A DNA stretch of 64,000 nucleotides from Acinetobacter calcoaceticus ANC 3811 (GCF_000399665.1 NZ_KB976985.1:208001-272000), one strand, 5' to 3'; positions 1 through 8,998 are shown, counted from the stretch's first letter. Program-made: numbers and translations. The notes: generated by a model from the letters alone, not told the origin.

Positions 1-1
1 T

Positions 2-1348
2 GCCGCTTTGGCAGATGAGCTGCAATGGTCAGAAGACGAAAAAAATGCATGGGTTGAAATCTGTAGCGGACAGCGTACTTTCTCTGAATTCCCTTCTCTG
101 GCGATGGTCTATGCTGGCCACCAATTCGGACAATGGGCAGGACAACTCGGTGATGGTCGTGGCTTACTGATTGCACAAATACTCAATACAAAAGGTCAAA
201 CCATAGATCTACATCTAAAAGGTGCAGGCCCGACGCCCTACTCAAGAATGGCAGATGGACGCGCGGTATTGCGTTCTGTTGTCCGCGAATATTTAGCTGG
301 TCATGCTCTAAATGCTTTAGGTGTCGCGTCTAGTCACGCGGTAGGTTTTACGACCTCTACTCAAGGGGTGCAGCGCGAAAAACTAGAATTGGGAGCAATG
401 CTGCTCAGAACATCTGAATGTCATATCCGTTTAGGACATTTTGAATGGATTAATCAATACGCTCCAGAATTGCTGCCAGAATTCACTCAAAAATGTATTG
501 AATGGCATTATCCTGAGTGTCTAGAAACTGAGAACCCTATTTTATCTTTTGCAAAAAAGGTAATTGAGCGTACTGCAATCATGATTGCGAAATGGCAATT
601 GGTTGGGTTTGCTCATGGCGTGATGAATACCGATAACTTAAATATTACAGGTTCAACACTCGATTTTGGTCCATATGGTTTTATGGAACGCTTCCGCCCG
701 AACTGGATTAATAACCACTCAGATTATCAAGGTCGTTATACTTATCAAAACCAACCAAGTATAGGCCATTGGAATTTATGGACGTGGTTAAACAACTTGA
801 TTCCACTTGCTGAACCTGAACAAAAGGATCAGTTCAAAGAAGAGTTAGCGCGTTGCTTAGAACAATTTGAACCGACTTTTATTGAACATTACACAAATGG
901 TTTATGTCAAAAAATGGGACTTCCCCATTTCCACAAAGACAGCCTTGATTGTAGTTTTGCGTTTTTAAGAATCTTACAAACCGAACAACTCGATTACACT
1001 CAGAGCTTTATCCGACTTCAAAATAAAGAATATAAAACTCTACGAGATGATTGCCTTGATATTCGACAGTTTGATGAGTTTCTTAGCCAATATCAAAGTA
1101 TTCGTGAACATCAAGATACTGATGAACTTGATGCAAAGATGCAGGAAGCAAATCCGATTTATATTTTACGTAATCACATGGCTCAGCGTGCTATTGAAGC
1201 CGCGGAACGTGATGATTTTAGCGAAGTAGACCGTTTGTTTAAGCTGCTTAATCAGCCATACACAAGGCAACCAGAGCTCGAACAGCCACAAGATTTAGGT
1301 CCATTACCAAGTGATGTACCAGACGTAGCAGTCAGTTGTTCATCTTAA
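2..1348 (+). CDS. selO: Protein adenylyltransferase SelO (YdiU/UPF0061), 5' end outside window
   Basis: The frame is open from the window edge, so the first roughly 30-40 codons are missing; about 449 residues remain of a family usually near 480. SelO is a pseudokinase-fold enzyme that transfers AMP from ATP to Ser/Thr/Tyr of target proteins and is linked to redox homeostasis. Visible hallmarks are KGAGPTPYSRMADGRAVLR near the beginning (nucleotide-binding segment), GVMNTDNLNI and DFGPYGFM (metal and catalytic residues), and a C-terminal SCSS tail, which carries the Cys that is selenocysteine in some SelO proteins. A short hairpin and a transpeptidase gene follow. The true start cannot be seen. 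Confidence 0.93.
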   Translation, partial: AALADELQWSEDEKNAWVEICSGQRTFSEFPSLAMVYAGHQFGQWAGQLGDGRGLLIAQILNTKGQTIDLHLKGAGPTPYSRMADGRAVLRSVVREYLAGHALNALGVASSHAVGFTTSTQGVQREKLELGAMLLRTSECHIRLGHFEWINQYAPELLPEFTQKCIEWHYPECLETENPILSFAKKVIERTAIMIAKWQLVGFAHGVMNTDNLNITGSTLDFGPYGFMERFRPNWINNHSDYQGRYTYQNQPSIGHWNLWTWLNNLIPLAEPEQKDQFKEELARCLEQFEPTFIEHYTNGLCQKMGLPHFHKDSLDCSFAFLRILQTEQLDYTQSFIRLQNKEYKTLRDDCLDIRQFDEFLSQYQSIREHQDTDELDAKMQEANPIYILRNHMAQRAIEAAERDDFSEVDRLFKLLNQPYTRQPELEQPQDLGPLPSDVPDVAVSCSS

Positions 1349-1363
1349 TACTTTAAAGACTAA

Positions 1364-1390
1364 AACTCTCTTAAGTCACTTAAGAGAGTT
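1364..1390 (+). terminator. Stem-loop between selO and the L,D-transpeptidase gene
   Basis: A perfect 12-bp stem (aactctcttaag / cttaagagagtt) with a 3-nt loop begins 16 nt after the selO stop. It is not followed by a clear T run, so terminator activity is uncertain; it might instead be an RNA-processing or stability hairpin. Confidence 0.45.
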
Positions 1391-1413
1391 GCTTAAACAT
1401 CAAAGAATAATAT

Positions 1414-1995
1414 ATGAAAATTAAACCTATCATTATTTGTACACTTCTTATGATTCCACTCGGAATCACTTTTTATAATTATGAAAAATATTTACCAACT
1501 TTTACGCCAAGCCATCAAGCACTTTCAAATGAAGAGATCCTAGAAATAATCAAGACAAAGCCCGTCACCTCAATTGAAGTGGTTAAAAATCAACGCGTAC
1601 TTCTGCTCAAGAGTAATCAGGAAGTAATTCGTCGTTATCCTATTCGTCTTGGCTTTAATCCCAAAGGACATAAACACTTTGAAAATGATGGAAAAACACC
1701 TGAGGGGATCTATTCTATAGATTGGCGCAATTCACAAAGTGCGTACTATAAATCTTTGCATATTTCCTACCCCGATATGAAAGATATTGCTTATGCAAAA
1801 CAACATAATCAACCAACAGGTGGAGATATCATGATTCATGGATCCGTTCCAAAATCCTTTTTATCTATGCCTTTTAGCTCGACTTATATACCACATAAGG
1901 ATTGGACATTAGGATGTATTGCGGTTAGAAATGCAGATATAGATGAGATTTGGCAATTCGTACCAAATCAAACGAAGATTACTATTTATCCATGA
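1414..1995 (+). CDS. L,D-transpeptidase (YkuD) family protein
   Basis: A 193-residue protein with an N-terminal hydrophobic segment (residues 5-22) acting as signal peptide or anchor, followed by a YkuD catalytic domain. The signature is seen as MIHGS (about residue 140) and, near residue 167, LGCIAVRN with the catalytic Cys. The family forms 3-3 crosslinks in peptidoglycan, attaches lipoproteins to it, or acts as an L,D-carboxypeptidase in the periplasm; which activity applies cannot be read here. The canonical S-H-G-C before the cysteine is replaced by T-L-G-C. It stands alone, convergent with baeR. A. baumannii has several Ldt paralogues, so no symbol is given. Confidence 0.85.
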   Translation: MKIKPIIICTLLMIPLGITFYNYEKYLPTFTPSHQALSNEEILEIIKTKPVTSIEVVKNQRVLLLKSNQEVIRRYPIRLGFNPKGHKHFENDGKTPEGIYSIDWRNSQSAYYKSLHISYPDMKDIAYAKQHNQPTGGDIMIHGSVPKSFLSMPFSSTYIPHKDWTLGCIAVRNADIDEIWQFVPNQTKITIYP

Positions 1996-2006
1996 AATCT
2001 TTAAAA

Positions 2007-2049
2007 CTATCCACATTTTCTGTGGATAACATTGTGGTTATCCACAGAA
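2007..2049. promoter_or_regulatory. Inverted pair of consensus DnaA boxes in a perfect 13-bp palindrome, plus a third near-box
   Basis: Between the convergent Ldt and baeR genes, ttctgtggataac (2018-2030) and gttatccacagaa (2037-2049) form a perfect 13-bp inverted repeat with a 6-nt loop. Each arm contains a consensus DnaA box: tgtggataa at 2021-2029 (reverse) and ttatccaca at 2038-2046 (forward). A one-mismatch box, ctatccaca, lies at 2007-2015. No T run flanks the palindrome, so it is not a canonical intrinsic terminator. DnaA binding is inferred. Confidence 0.5.
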
Positions 2050-2066
2050 TAACTTTCGCTAGTGTT

Positions 2067-2753
2067 TTACTCTTCAGGATATTCGAAGCGGTAACCTACA
2101 CCATAAACAGCTTGAATCCATTCATGGCGGTTACCAGTTTCAGCCGCTTCACTAATTTTTCGACGCAAGTTTTTGATATGGCTGTCAATTACACGATCGG
2201 CAACGTCAAAACTATCTGGATTAATATGATCCAATAATTGTGCACGTGAATATACTTGCCCTACATGTTCTAAAAATAGCTCAAGTAAACGAAATTCGGT
2301 TGGCGTTAAGCTCAATGATTTTTGTTGATACCAAATTCTTTGCTGAGCTTTATCAATGCGAAAAGAATCATTTTGTTCAGGCTCTGCTTTACGCTCTAAA
2401 CGGCGTAAAACTGCCTGTACGCGAGCAACCAACTCTTTTGGGCTAAACGGTTTACATACGTAATCATCAGCCCCCATGTTGAGACCTAATACACGGTCAA
2501 TTTCTTCAGTACGAGCCGTCACCATAATAATCGGTAAATCTGACTGTTCACGAACTTTACGGCAAATGGTCAAACCATCCATTCGTGGAACCATTAAATC
2601 TAGAACCATTAAATTAGGTTTACGTTGCTGAAAACTCGCATAGGCATCTTGACCATCATGAAACATACTTACTTCAAAACCGGCAGCTTCAAGATAATCA
2701 CGCACCAAATGCGCTAATTCGACTTCATCTTCAACCAACATCACATGTTTCAT
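2067..2753 (-). CDS. baeR: Response regulator BaeR (OmpR family)
   Basis: A 228-residue OmpR/PhoB-type regulator. The receiver domain (about 1-118) has the acidic pair in LVEDE, the phospho-acceptor Asp in VLDLMVPRMDG, a Thr in MVTAR and the Lys in DYVCKPFSP; the winged-helix DNA-binding domain occupies about 130-225 and ends in VYGVGYRFE. It matches my recollection of A. baumannii BaeR, which with BaeS responds to envelope stress and influences the AdeABC and other efflux pumps. It lies 21 nt downstream of baeS on the same strand, forming a kinase-regulator operon. The product is expected in the cytoplasm. Confidence 0.92.
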   Translation of the reverse strand: MKHVMLVEDEVELAHLVRDYLEAAGFEVSMFHDGQDAYASFQQRKPNLMVLDLMVPRMDGLTICRKVREQSDLPIIMVTARTEEIDRVLGLNMGADDYVCKPFSPKELVARVQAVLRRLERKAEPEQNDSFRIDKAQQRIWYQQKSLSLTPTEFRLLELFLEHVGQVYSRAQLLDHINPDSFDVADRVIDSHIKNLRRKISEAAETGNRHEWIQAVYGVGYRFEYPEE

Positions 2754-2774
2754 GAGATATTTTTCCTTTTATAT

Positions 2775-4439
2775 TTAACTCTGCTTTTTAAAAGTGAGTA
2801 CACAACGTAAACCACCTAACGGTGAATGTTCAAAACTGAGTGTACCACCAAGTGCTTGCGCAATTTTACAAGACAAAGCCAAACCAAGCCCTGTTCCACC
2901 TGTACTACGCGTACGCGAATCATCTACGCGATAGAAACGTTCACCTAAACGAGATAACTGCTCATCGTTTAAACCAAATGGACTGTCATCGACATACAGA
3001 GTCCACTCTTGCGGAGTTTGAGCCGTATGAATATGAATTTTGCCACCTGTTTCTGTGTAACGAATACTATTACTAATTAAATTAACAATAATCTGTTTAA
3101 ACCGATCGCGGTCTAATAATAGCGGAGAACCTGTTCCTTCAACCTGAATTTCGAGACCAGCCTGCTCAAGTTTCGGTTTAAAGTTTTCAATCTCTTGTAA
3201 TACCACTTCCCATGGATTTACAGAACTCAAATAGCACTTGAGTTGTTGTGCATCTGCCTGTGCCAAGTCTGCAAGATCTTGGGTCAATTTTTTCAGACTT
3301 GAGACCTGACGCATCATCGCATCTAAATGTTCAGGGGTTGCTTTTCGAATCCCGTCTTGCATCGCTTCAATTTGCGCTTGTAATACAGCCAGCGGCGTTT
3401 TTAACTCATGAGAAGTGTCTGCCACCCATTGACGTCGTGACTCTTCATGCTGATGTAAAATTTCTGCCAAATGGTTCAATTGAGTTGATAAATCACCCAA
3501 CTCATCATTTCGTTTAATAATAACTTGATGTTGATAATTTCCTTTCGTTAATTCATTGGTTGCATTTAATAAACGCTGAATCGGTTTTTTAAAATAAGTC
3601 GCCATCAATAGCGCTGCAACTAAACTTGAAAGTAAGGTTAAAGCATAAATTAAGAGTAAATAGCGCTTTTGATTACTAAAGAAATTAATGCTCAAAGCGT
3701 CTTCTTTATCTAAAACGGGTTTCAAGCCTAAATATCCGACCACTTGATTATTTAAGATAATCGGGCGAAAAGACATCTGATCTGAAGAAGGCGGTTCACC
3801 AACAACAAACTGGTGCCGTGCATCATATAAAGACAAACGAGAACTCAAACCCAAACGGTCAGGCAAAGCAATAAAACGCTTCTTACCATTTTGAGTTTCA
3901 ATATCTTTTAAGCTCCCTTTCTTAGACTTATTTTTATCATCACTTGGGCGAAACTGGTTTGCACTCAAGGGGAATCTTAACCCTTCAAAGGGTTGATATT
4001 GAGAGGGTAAATTTTTCTCAAGTGTTCTAAGTTCTTCATCACTAAAAATAGTATTTTTATTTGTCGGCGTAACTTGAGGTGAAATATTAATGAGAGCATG
4101 TTCATCGAAAGAATGCTGTTGTATCGCAATGTCATATTGACGACGAAGCCACCACTGTGAGAGACGATCATAGTCGTCAGGAGCTGCGGTTCCTTCGATT
4201 TGTAAAATCTGCGCCTGAATTGCATTTCCCCAATCATGGTACACCGTATAGACATCGCCCAGATTGGTAATGAGTCGATCAAGCTTCTGCATTTCAACGT
4301 CGGCCACATATTTGGCAAAGTTCTTTTGCATTGTCCAGTGCAAAACACTCAAGCTTGCAGTCGCAATAAGCAATGTAGTGAGCAAGACTGTCAAAAACAA
4401 CCGTAATGCAATGGGAACACGTAGAACGTTCAAAAGCAC
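2775..4439 (-). CDS. baeS: Sensor histidine kinase BaeS
   Basis: A 554-residue membrane histidine kinase. TM1 (about 12-32) precedes a periplasmic sensor region of roughly 210 residues; TM2 (about 258-280) leads to a HAMP linker, a HisKA domain with the phosphorylated His in ADTSHELKTPLAV, and an HATPase_c domain with NSIRYT (N box), DDSPFGL (G1-like) and GGTGLGLALS (G2). It phosphorylates BaeR, encoded immediately downstream. The apparent start is GTG at 4439 with a weak GAGAG ribosome-binding site. The gene is divergent from a small lipoprotein gene, and a BaeR-box-like string lies just upstream. Confidence 0.9.
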   Translation of the reverse strand: MLLNVLRVPIALRLFLTVLLTTLLIATASLSVLHWTMQKNFAKYVADVEMQKLDRLITNLGDVYTVYHDWGNAIQAQILQIEGTAAPDDYDRLSQWWLRRQYDIAIQQHSFDEHALINISPQVTPTNKNTIFSDEELRTLEKNLPSQYQPFEGLRFPLSANQFRPSDDKNKSKKGSLKDIETQNGKKRFIALPDRLGLSSRLSLYDARHQFVVGEPPSSDQMSFRPIILNNQVVGYLGLKPVLDKEDALSINFFSNQKRYLLLIYALTLLSSLVAALLMATYFKKPIQRLLNATNELTKGNYQHQVIIKRNDELGDLSTQLNHLAEILHQHEESRRQWVADTSHELKTPLAVLQAQIEAMQDGIRKATPEHLDAMMRQVSSLKKLTQDLADLAQADAQQLKCYLSSVNPWEVVLQEIENFKPKLEQAGLEIQVEGTGSPLLLDRDRFKQIIVNLISNSIRYTETGGKIHIHTAQTPQEWTLYVDDSPFGLNDEQLSRLGERFYRVDDSRTRSTGGTGLGLALSCKIAQALGGTLSFEHSPLGGLRCVLTFKKQS

Positions 4440-4446
4440 TCTCTCA

Positions 4447-4465
4447 TTTTTACCCTATATTTGGC
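4447..4465. promoter_or_regulatory. Possible BaeR box in the baeS/lipoprotein divergent promoter
   Basis: The string tttttaccctatatttggc resembles the E. coli BaeR consensus as I recall it (TTTTTCTCCATDATTGGC): the T run and terminal TTGGC match and the middle matches partly, with one extra base. It lies 8 nt upstream of the baeS GTG and about 100 nt upstream of the divergent lipoprotein gene. It is a visual match only; A. baumannii BaeR specificity may differ. Confidence 0.25.
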
Positions 4466-4565
4466 ATTGTAACCAACAACGAAAAGAAAAACTCTCCATT
4501 GTTTCTACATCTTTATTATCTAATCTTTAAGCCATGAGTAAACACAACATTAAAAGGCTTTAAAT

Positions 4566-4943
4566 ATGAAAATGACGGCAAAAATTGCATTATTCAGTGC
4601 GGCAATTGTAACAATGGGAAGTTTAGCGGCGTGTCAAACAACGACTCAACCACCTAAACCAGAGCGTGGCATGATGCAAGATGGCACACGTGAAGGCCAT
4701 CACCGTATGAAACATCGTGAGTTCACACCAGAGCAAAAAGCAGCATGGGAACAACACCGTGCAGAACGTCAAGCTCGCTTTGAACAAATCCAAAAAGCAT
4801 GTGATGGCAAGGTCAATGGGCAGAATATAAATGTTCAACTTGGCGACAAAACAATTGAAGGTACTTGTAGCCTTCGTTTTGAACCAAAACGCCCTCAACC
4901 ACCAGTTAACGCCCCTGCTCCTGCATCAGCTCAAGCAAAATAA
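4566..4943 (+). CDS. Small lipoprotein divergent from baeSR, weakly Spy/CpxP-like
   Basis: A 125-residue protein with a lipoprotein signal peptide: a charged start, a hydrophobic core, and lipobox LAAC with Cys at residue 23. The mature part is rich in charged residues and contains a helical stretch EFTPEQKAAWEQHRAERQ, reminiscent of the LTxxQ-type repeats of the periplasmic chaperones Spy and CpxP, then a short segment with two Cys (KACDGK and GTCSLRF) and a Pro/Ala-rich tail. The ribosome-binding site is AAAAGG. It has its own strong terminator. Because spy is a BaeR target in E. coli, position and composition suggest a BaeSR-linked envelope stress lipoprotein; this is inference, and the similarity to Spy is weak. 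Confidence 0.75.
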   Translation: MKMTAKIALFSAAIVTMGSLAACQTTTQPPKPERGMMQDGTREGHHRMKHREFTPEQKAAWEQHRAERQARFEQIQKACDGKVNGQNINVQLGDKTIEGTCSLRFEPKRPQPPVNAPAPASAQAK

Positions 4944-4960
4944 TTCTAAAAATCATAAAA

Positions 4961-4991
4961 CAAAAGGCGCCTAGGGGCGCCTTTTGTTTAT
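4961..4991 (+). terminator. Intrinsic terminator of the lipoprotein gene
   Basis: An 11-bp GC-rich stem (caaaaggcgcc / ggcgccttttg) with a 4-nt loop, followed by a T-rich tract (cttttgttta). Confidence 0.9.
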
Positions 4992-5232
4992 ACATAACTA
5001 TTTACGATTTTGACTATTTGTATCATATAAACATAACCAAAAGTGTTTACACTCAAAGCACTTAGCTAGTTTAAGCATTTTTTTCTTGACTTTGCAGTCA
5101 CAAAGTAAAGGTCCCGAGGTGCTTGTGCAGTTATGCAAGTTGTTGCACGATGTAATAGTCCAAGGTGCCTCATGGCACATTCTCATAGATTAAGATTATA
5201 ACTCTGGTTTCACCAGTATTGAGGAACCCGAT

Positions 5233-7035
5233 ATGCCACAATACAAAGCGCCCTTACGTGATATGCAATTCGTTTTGCATGAATTATTAAATGCTGAAGA
5301 ACACTATGCAAAATTACCTGATTTCCAAGGTAACGTAAGCCGTGAATTGGTTGATCAATATTTAGAAGCTGCGGCAGACTTTTGTGAAAATGAACTTTCT
5401 CCTTTAAACCAAGTTGGTGACCGCGAAGGTTGTACTTGGAATGATGGTGTAGTTACCACGCCAACAGGCTTTAAAGAAGCTTATCAAAAATATATTGAAC
5501 TTGGCTTTCCGTCTTTATCAGCAGAAGAACAATACGGTGGTCAGGCTTTACCTAACTCTTTAGGTATTGCAATTTCTGAAATGGTTGGTACAGCAAACTG
5601 GTCTTGGGGTATGTACCCTGGCTTGTCTCACGGAGCTGTACGTACATTAGAACATCATGGTTCTGATGAACAAAAAAATACTTATTTACCAAACCTTGTT
5701 TCAGGTGTTTGGACAGGTACGATGTGCTTAACTGAATCTCATGCAGGTTCGGACTTAGGTATTATCCGCTCTAAAGCAGAACCAAATGCTGATGGTAGCT
5801 ATGCAATTTCTGGCGAGAAAATCTTTATCTCTGCTGGTGAACATGACATGGCTGAGAACATCATCCATATCGTTCTTGCTCGTTTACCCGGTGCACCAAA
5901 AGGTACCAAAGGTATCTCATTATTCATCGTTCCTAAATTCCATGTAAATGCAGATGGAACTGTGGGCGAGCGTAATGCAGTCCGTTGTGGTTCTATCGAA
6001 CACAAAATGGGTATTCATGGTAACGCGACTTGTGTCATTAACTTTGACCAAGCTAAAGGTTACTTAATCGGACCTGAAAACCGTGGTTTGAACTGTATGT
6101 TCACCTTCATGAATACAGCACGTATTGGTACTGCTGTTCAAGGTTTAGCAGCATCTGAATCATCTTTCCAAGGTGCGTTAACTTACGCAAAAGAACGTTT
6201 AGCAATGCGTTCACTTTCTGGTCCTAAAGCTCCAGAAAAAGATGCAGATCCAATTATTGTTCACCCTGCTGTTCGTAACATGCTTTTAACTCAAAAAGCA
6301 TTTGCTGAAGGTGGTCGTGCACTTGTTTACTTACTTGCTCAATATGCTGACATCGTTGAAAAAGGCGAAACAGAAGAAGAGCGTAAGTTTGCTGACAACA
6401 TCTTGTCTTTATTGACTCCAATTGCAAAAGCATTCTTAACTGAAACAGGTTCTGAGTCTGCTAAGCATGGTGTTCAAGTGTTCGGTGGTCATGGCTTTAT
6501 TTCTGAGCATGGCATGGAGCAAATCGTACGTGATACACGTATTGCATGCTTGTATGAAGGTACAACTGAAATTCAGGCACTTGATTTGTTAGGTCGTAAA
6601 GTATTGCAAACTCAAGGTGCAATGCTGAAAGACTTTACCAAAATGGTTCACAAATTTGTTGAAGCAAATAAAGACAACGCTGCCATGAAAGAATTTGTTG
6701 AGCCGCTTGCAGCTCTTAACAAAGAATGGGGCGATCTCACCATGCAAATTGGTATGCGTGCAATGCAAAACCCGGATGAAGTAGGTGCTGCTGCTGTAGA
6801 TTACCTCTACTTCTCAGGTTACATTACTTTAGCGTACCTATGGGCTCGTATGGCACTTGTTGCACAAGAGAAATTAGCAGAAGGTACGACCGATGTTAAT
6901 TTCTACAACGCAAAAGTAACCACTGCTCGCTTCTATTTCAAAAAAATCTTGCCACGCGTTCGCTCACATGTTGATGTGATTGCTGGTGGTGTAGATCCAT
7001 TAATGTCATTAGATGCTGAACATTTCGCTTTCTAA
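5233..7035 (+). CDS. Acyl-CoA dehydrogenase with extended C-terminal domain, paralogue 1
   Basis: A 600-residue flavoenzyme of the long acyl-CoA dehydrogenase subfamily (AcdA/DmdC-like). Domains in order: N-terminal helical domain (about 30-155), middle beta domain beginning with MCLTESHAGSDLG (about 160), FAD-binding C-terminal helical domain with FGGHGFISEHGMEQIVRDTR and the YEGTTEIQ segment that carries the catalytic base region, and a last extra domain (about 465-590) typical of the subfamily. It oxidises acyl-CoA to 2-enoyl-CoA, passing electrons to ETF; the chain-length preference cannot be read. The start is supported by a GAGGAA ribosome-binding site 7 nt upstream of the ATG. A paralogue follows after a terminator, so the two are probably separate transcripts from a gene duplication. 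Confidence 0.92.
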   Translation: MPQYKAPLRDMQFVLHELLNAEEHYAKLPDFQGNVSRELVDQYLEAAADFCENELSPLNQVGDREGCTWNDGVVTTPTGFKEAYQKYIELGFPSLSAEEQYGGQALPNSLGIAISEMVGTANWSWGMYPGLSHGAVRTLEHHGSDEQKNTYLPNLVSGVWTGTMCLTESHAGSDLGIIRSKAEPNADGSYAISGEKIFISAGEHDMAENIIHIVLARLPGAPKGTKGISLFIVPKFHVNADGTVGERNAVRCGSIEHKMGIHGNATCVINFDQAKGYLIGPENRGLNCMFTFMNTARIGTAVQGLAASESSFQGALTYAKERLAMRSLSGPKAPEKDADPIIVHPAVRNMLLTQKAFAEGGRALVYLLAQYADIVEKGETEEERKFADNILSLLTPIAKAFLTETGSESAKHGVQVFGGHGFISEHGMEQIVRDTRIACLYEGTTEIQALDLLGRKVLQTQGAMLKDFTKMVHKFVEANKDNAAMKEFVEPLAALNKEWGDLTMQIGMRAMQNPDEVGAAAVDYLYFSGYITLAYLWARMALVAQEKLAEGTTDVNFYNAKVTTARFYFKKILPRVRSHVDVIAGGVDPLMSLDAEHFAF

Positions 7036-7070
7036 CCATAGTTAGTTGCGATATGCAATGTTAAAAAACA

Positions 7071-7106
7071 AAAAAGGACTGCTCAGTTTTGACGGTCCTT
7101 TTTTTA
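7071..7106 (+). terminator. Intrinsic terminator after the first acyl-CoA dehydrogenase gene
   Basis: A 9-bp stem aaaaaggac / gtccttttt enclosing a 15-nt loop, ending in a run of T. Confidence 0.8.
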
Positions 7107-7202
7107 TAAAATCAATGATAAATTTACACTTTAAATTCCATATCCATTTCGTTTTACAGGATATCTAGCACAGGCCAATGTGCACAAAAAAGGTGAACGA
7201 TT

Positions 7203-8984
7203 ATGCCAATTTACAATGCTCCTTTAGCTGATATGAAATTCATCTTAAATGATGTATTTAAAGCAGAACAATTTTGGCAGTCTAATGAGAAACTCGCTCA
7301 TGTAGATGCTGCAACAGCTGAAGCAATTTTAGAAGAAATGGCTAAATTTGCTCAGAACGTGACTCATCCATTAAACCGTACTGGTGATGAAGAAGGCGCT
7401 CGCTATGAAAACGGCGAGGTATTCACACCAGCTGGTTTTAAAGATGCATTCCGTCAATATGCAGAAGGTGGTTGGATTGGCTTAGGTGCCGATGAAGAAT
7501 GGGGCGGTCAAGGCATGCCAAAAATGCTCACCGTTCTTTCTGATGAAATGTTATTTGCAACTAACCCTTCATTTATGCTCTACCCGCTTCTTTCTGTGGG
7601 TGCAGGCATGGCTTTAAGCAGCTATGCATCTCAAGAACAAAAAGAAACTTACTTACCAAAGATTTACTCAGGTGAATGGTCGGGCACGATGTGTTTGACT
7701 GAACCACATGCAGGTACTGATTTAGGTATTATTAAAACCAAAGCAGAACCTAATGAAGATGGTACTTATAACATTACAGGTACTAAAATCTTTATTACTG
7801 GCGGTGACAACGATTTAGCAGAAAACATCATTCATTTGGTACTTGCTAAAACTCCAGATGCCCCTGCGGGTTCACGCGGTATTTCGTTGTTCATCGTACC
7901 AAAGTATTTGGTGAATGAAGATGGTTCATTAGGTGAACGCAACCTCGTTGGCCCAGGTTCGATCGAACATAAAATGGGGATTAAAGCATCTGCAACTTGT
8001 GTGATGAACTTTGATGCAGCAAAAGGTTACCTCGTTGGTAAAGAAAACGAAGGTCTTGCTGCCATGTTTGTCATGATGAACTACGAACGTTTATCAATGG
8101 GTATCCAAGGTTTAGGCGCATCTGAATTTGCTTATCAAAATGCAGCGCAATATGCGACTGACCGTTTACAAGGTCGTAGTGCAGCTGGTGTTCAATCACC
8201 AAATAAACCTGCTGACAGCATTTTAGTCCATGGTGATGTTCGTCGTATGTTGTTAAACGTACGTGCAAACAATGAAGCATCACGTGCTTTTGCAGTCTAT
8301 GTTGGCCAACAGCTCGATATCACTAAATTCTCAACTGATGCCGAAGCTGTGAAAAAAGCCAATAATCGCGTTGCGCTTTTAACACCAATTGCTAAAGCTT
8401 ACCTCACAGATACCGCATTCCAAGCAACTTTAGATGCTCAGATGGTATTTGGTGGTCACGGTTATATTCGTGAATGGGGCATGGAACAATGTATTCGTGA
8501 TCTTCGTATTGCTCAAATCTACGAAGGAACGAACGGCGTTCAGTCTCAAGATTTAATTGGTCGTAAAACCATTAAATGTGGCGGTGCGTTCATTGCTGAA
8601 TACATCACTGAAATTCGTGACTTTGCAAATGACTTAGACACCGATTTGAACTTCATTAAAGATGCAACTTTAGATGCTGCAACTGAAATAGAAGCAATCA
8701 CCCAGTTTATTATTGAACAAGCTGCTGAAAACGTAGACTTCCCGAATGCTGCTGCTGTTGATTATCTACATGCAGTTGGTTTACTCAGCTTCGCTTATAT
8801 GTTTGCGAAAATTGCGGCGGCAGCAAAAGATAAGTCTGGTGATTTCTACCAAAACAAACTTGCTTTAGCTCAATACTTTGCTGATCGTATCTTGCCGGAT
8901 ATTGATGCACGTATTGCTAAAATTAAAGCGGGTTCTGACTTAATTATGGGCTTCAGTGAAGACTACTTTACGAACCAAGCTTAA
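7203..8984 (+). CDS. Acyl-CoA dehydrogenase with extended C-terminal domain, paralogue 2
   Basis: A 593-residue paralogue of the preceding gene, with the same start (MP-Y-APL-DMKF) and the same domain order. Visible hallmarks are MCLTEPHAGTDLGIIKTKAE (middle domain), FGGHGYIREWGMEQCIRDLR and YEGTNGVQ (active-site region), and the C-terminal extra domain. It should catalyse FAD-dependent alpha,beta-dehydrogenation of an acyl-CoA in beta-oxidation or side-chain catabolism. The middle and C-terminal cores are strongly conserved with paralogue 1, whereas the first 60 residues and the last domain differ more, suggesting different substrate ranges. The ribosome-binding site is AAAAGGTGAACG. It is closed by its own terminator. 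Confidence 0.92.
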   Translation: MPIYNAPLADMKFILNDVFKAEQFWQSNEKLAHVDAATAEAILEEMAKFAQNVTHPLNRTGDEEGARYENGEVFTPAGFKDAFRQYAEGGWIGLGADEEWGGQGMPKMLTVLSDEMLFATNPSFMLYPLLSVGAGMALSSYASQEQKETYLPKIYSGEWSGTMCLTEPHAGTDLGIIKTKAEPNEDGTYNITGTKIFITGGDNDLAENIIHLVLAKTPDAPAGSRGISLFIVPKYLVNEDGSLGERNLVGPGSIEHKMGIKASATCVMNFDAAKGYLVGKENEGLAAMFVMMNYERLSMGIQGLGASEFAYQNAAQYATDRLQGRSAAGVQSPNKPADSILVHGDVRRMLLNVRANNEASRAFAVYVGQQLDITKFSTDAEAVKKANNRVALLTPIAKAYLTDTAFQATLDAQMVFGGHGYIREWGMEQCIRDLRIAQIYEGTNGVQSQDLIGRKTIKCGGAFIAEYITEIRDFANDLDTDLNFIKDATLDAATEIEAITQFIIEQAAENVDFPNAAAVDYLHAVGLLSFAYMFAKIAAAAKDKSGDFYQNKLALAQYFADRILPDIDARIAKIKAGSDLIMGFSEDYFTNQA

Positions 8985-8998
8985 TTAAATTCTTTATG

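Noticed and set aside
5098..5126. The string ggtcccgaggt, similar to the 3' end of tRNA-Leu (ggtcccgaggg), considered as a displaced attachment site
   Set aside because: Only 10-11 nt match, 30 kb away, no integrase and no other element boundary; likely chance.
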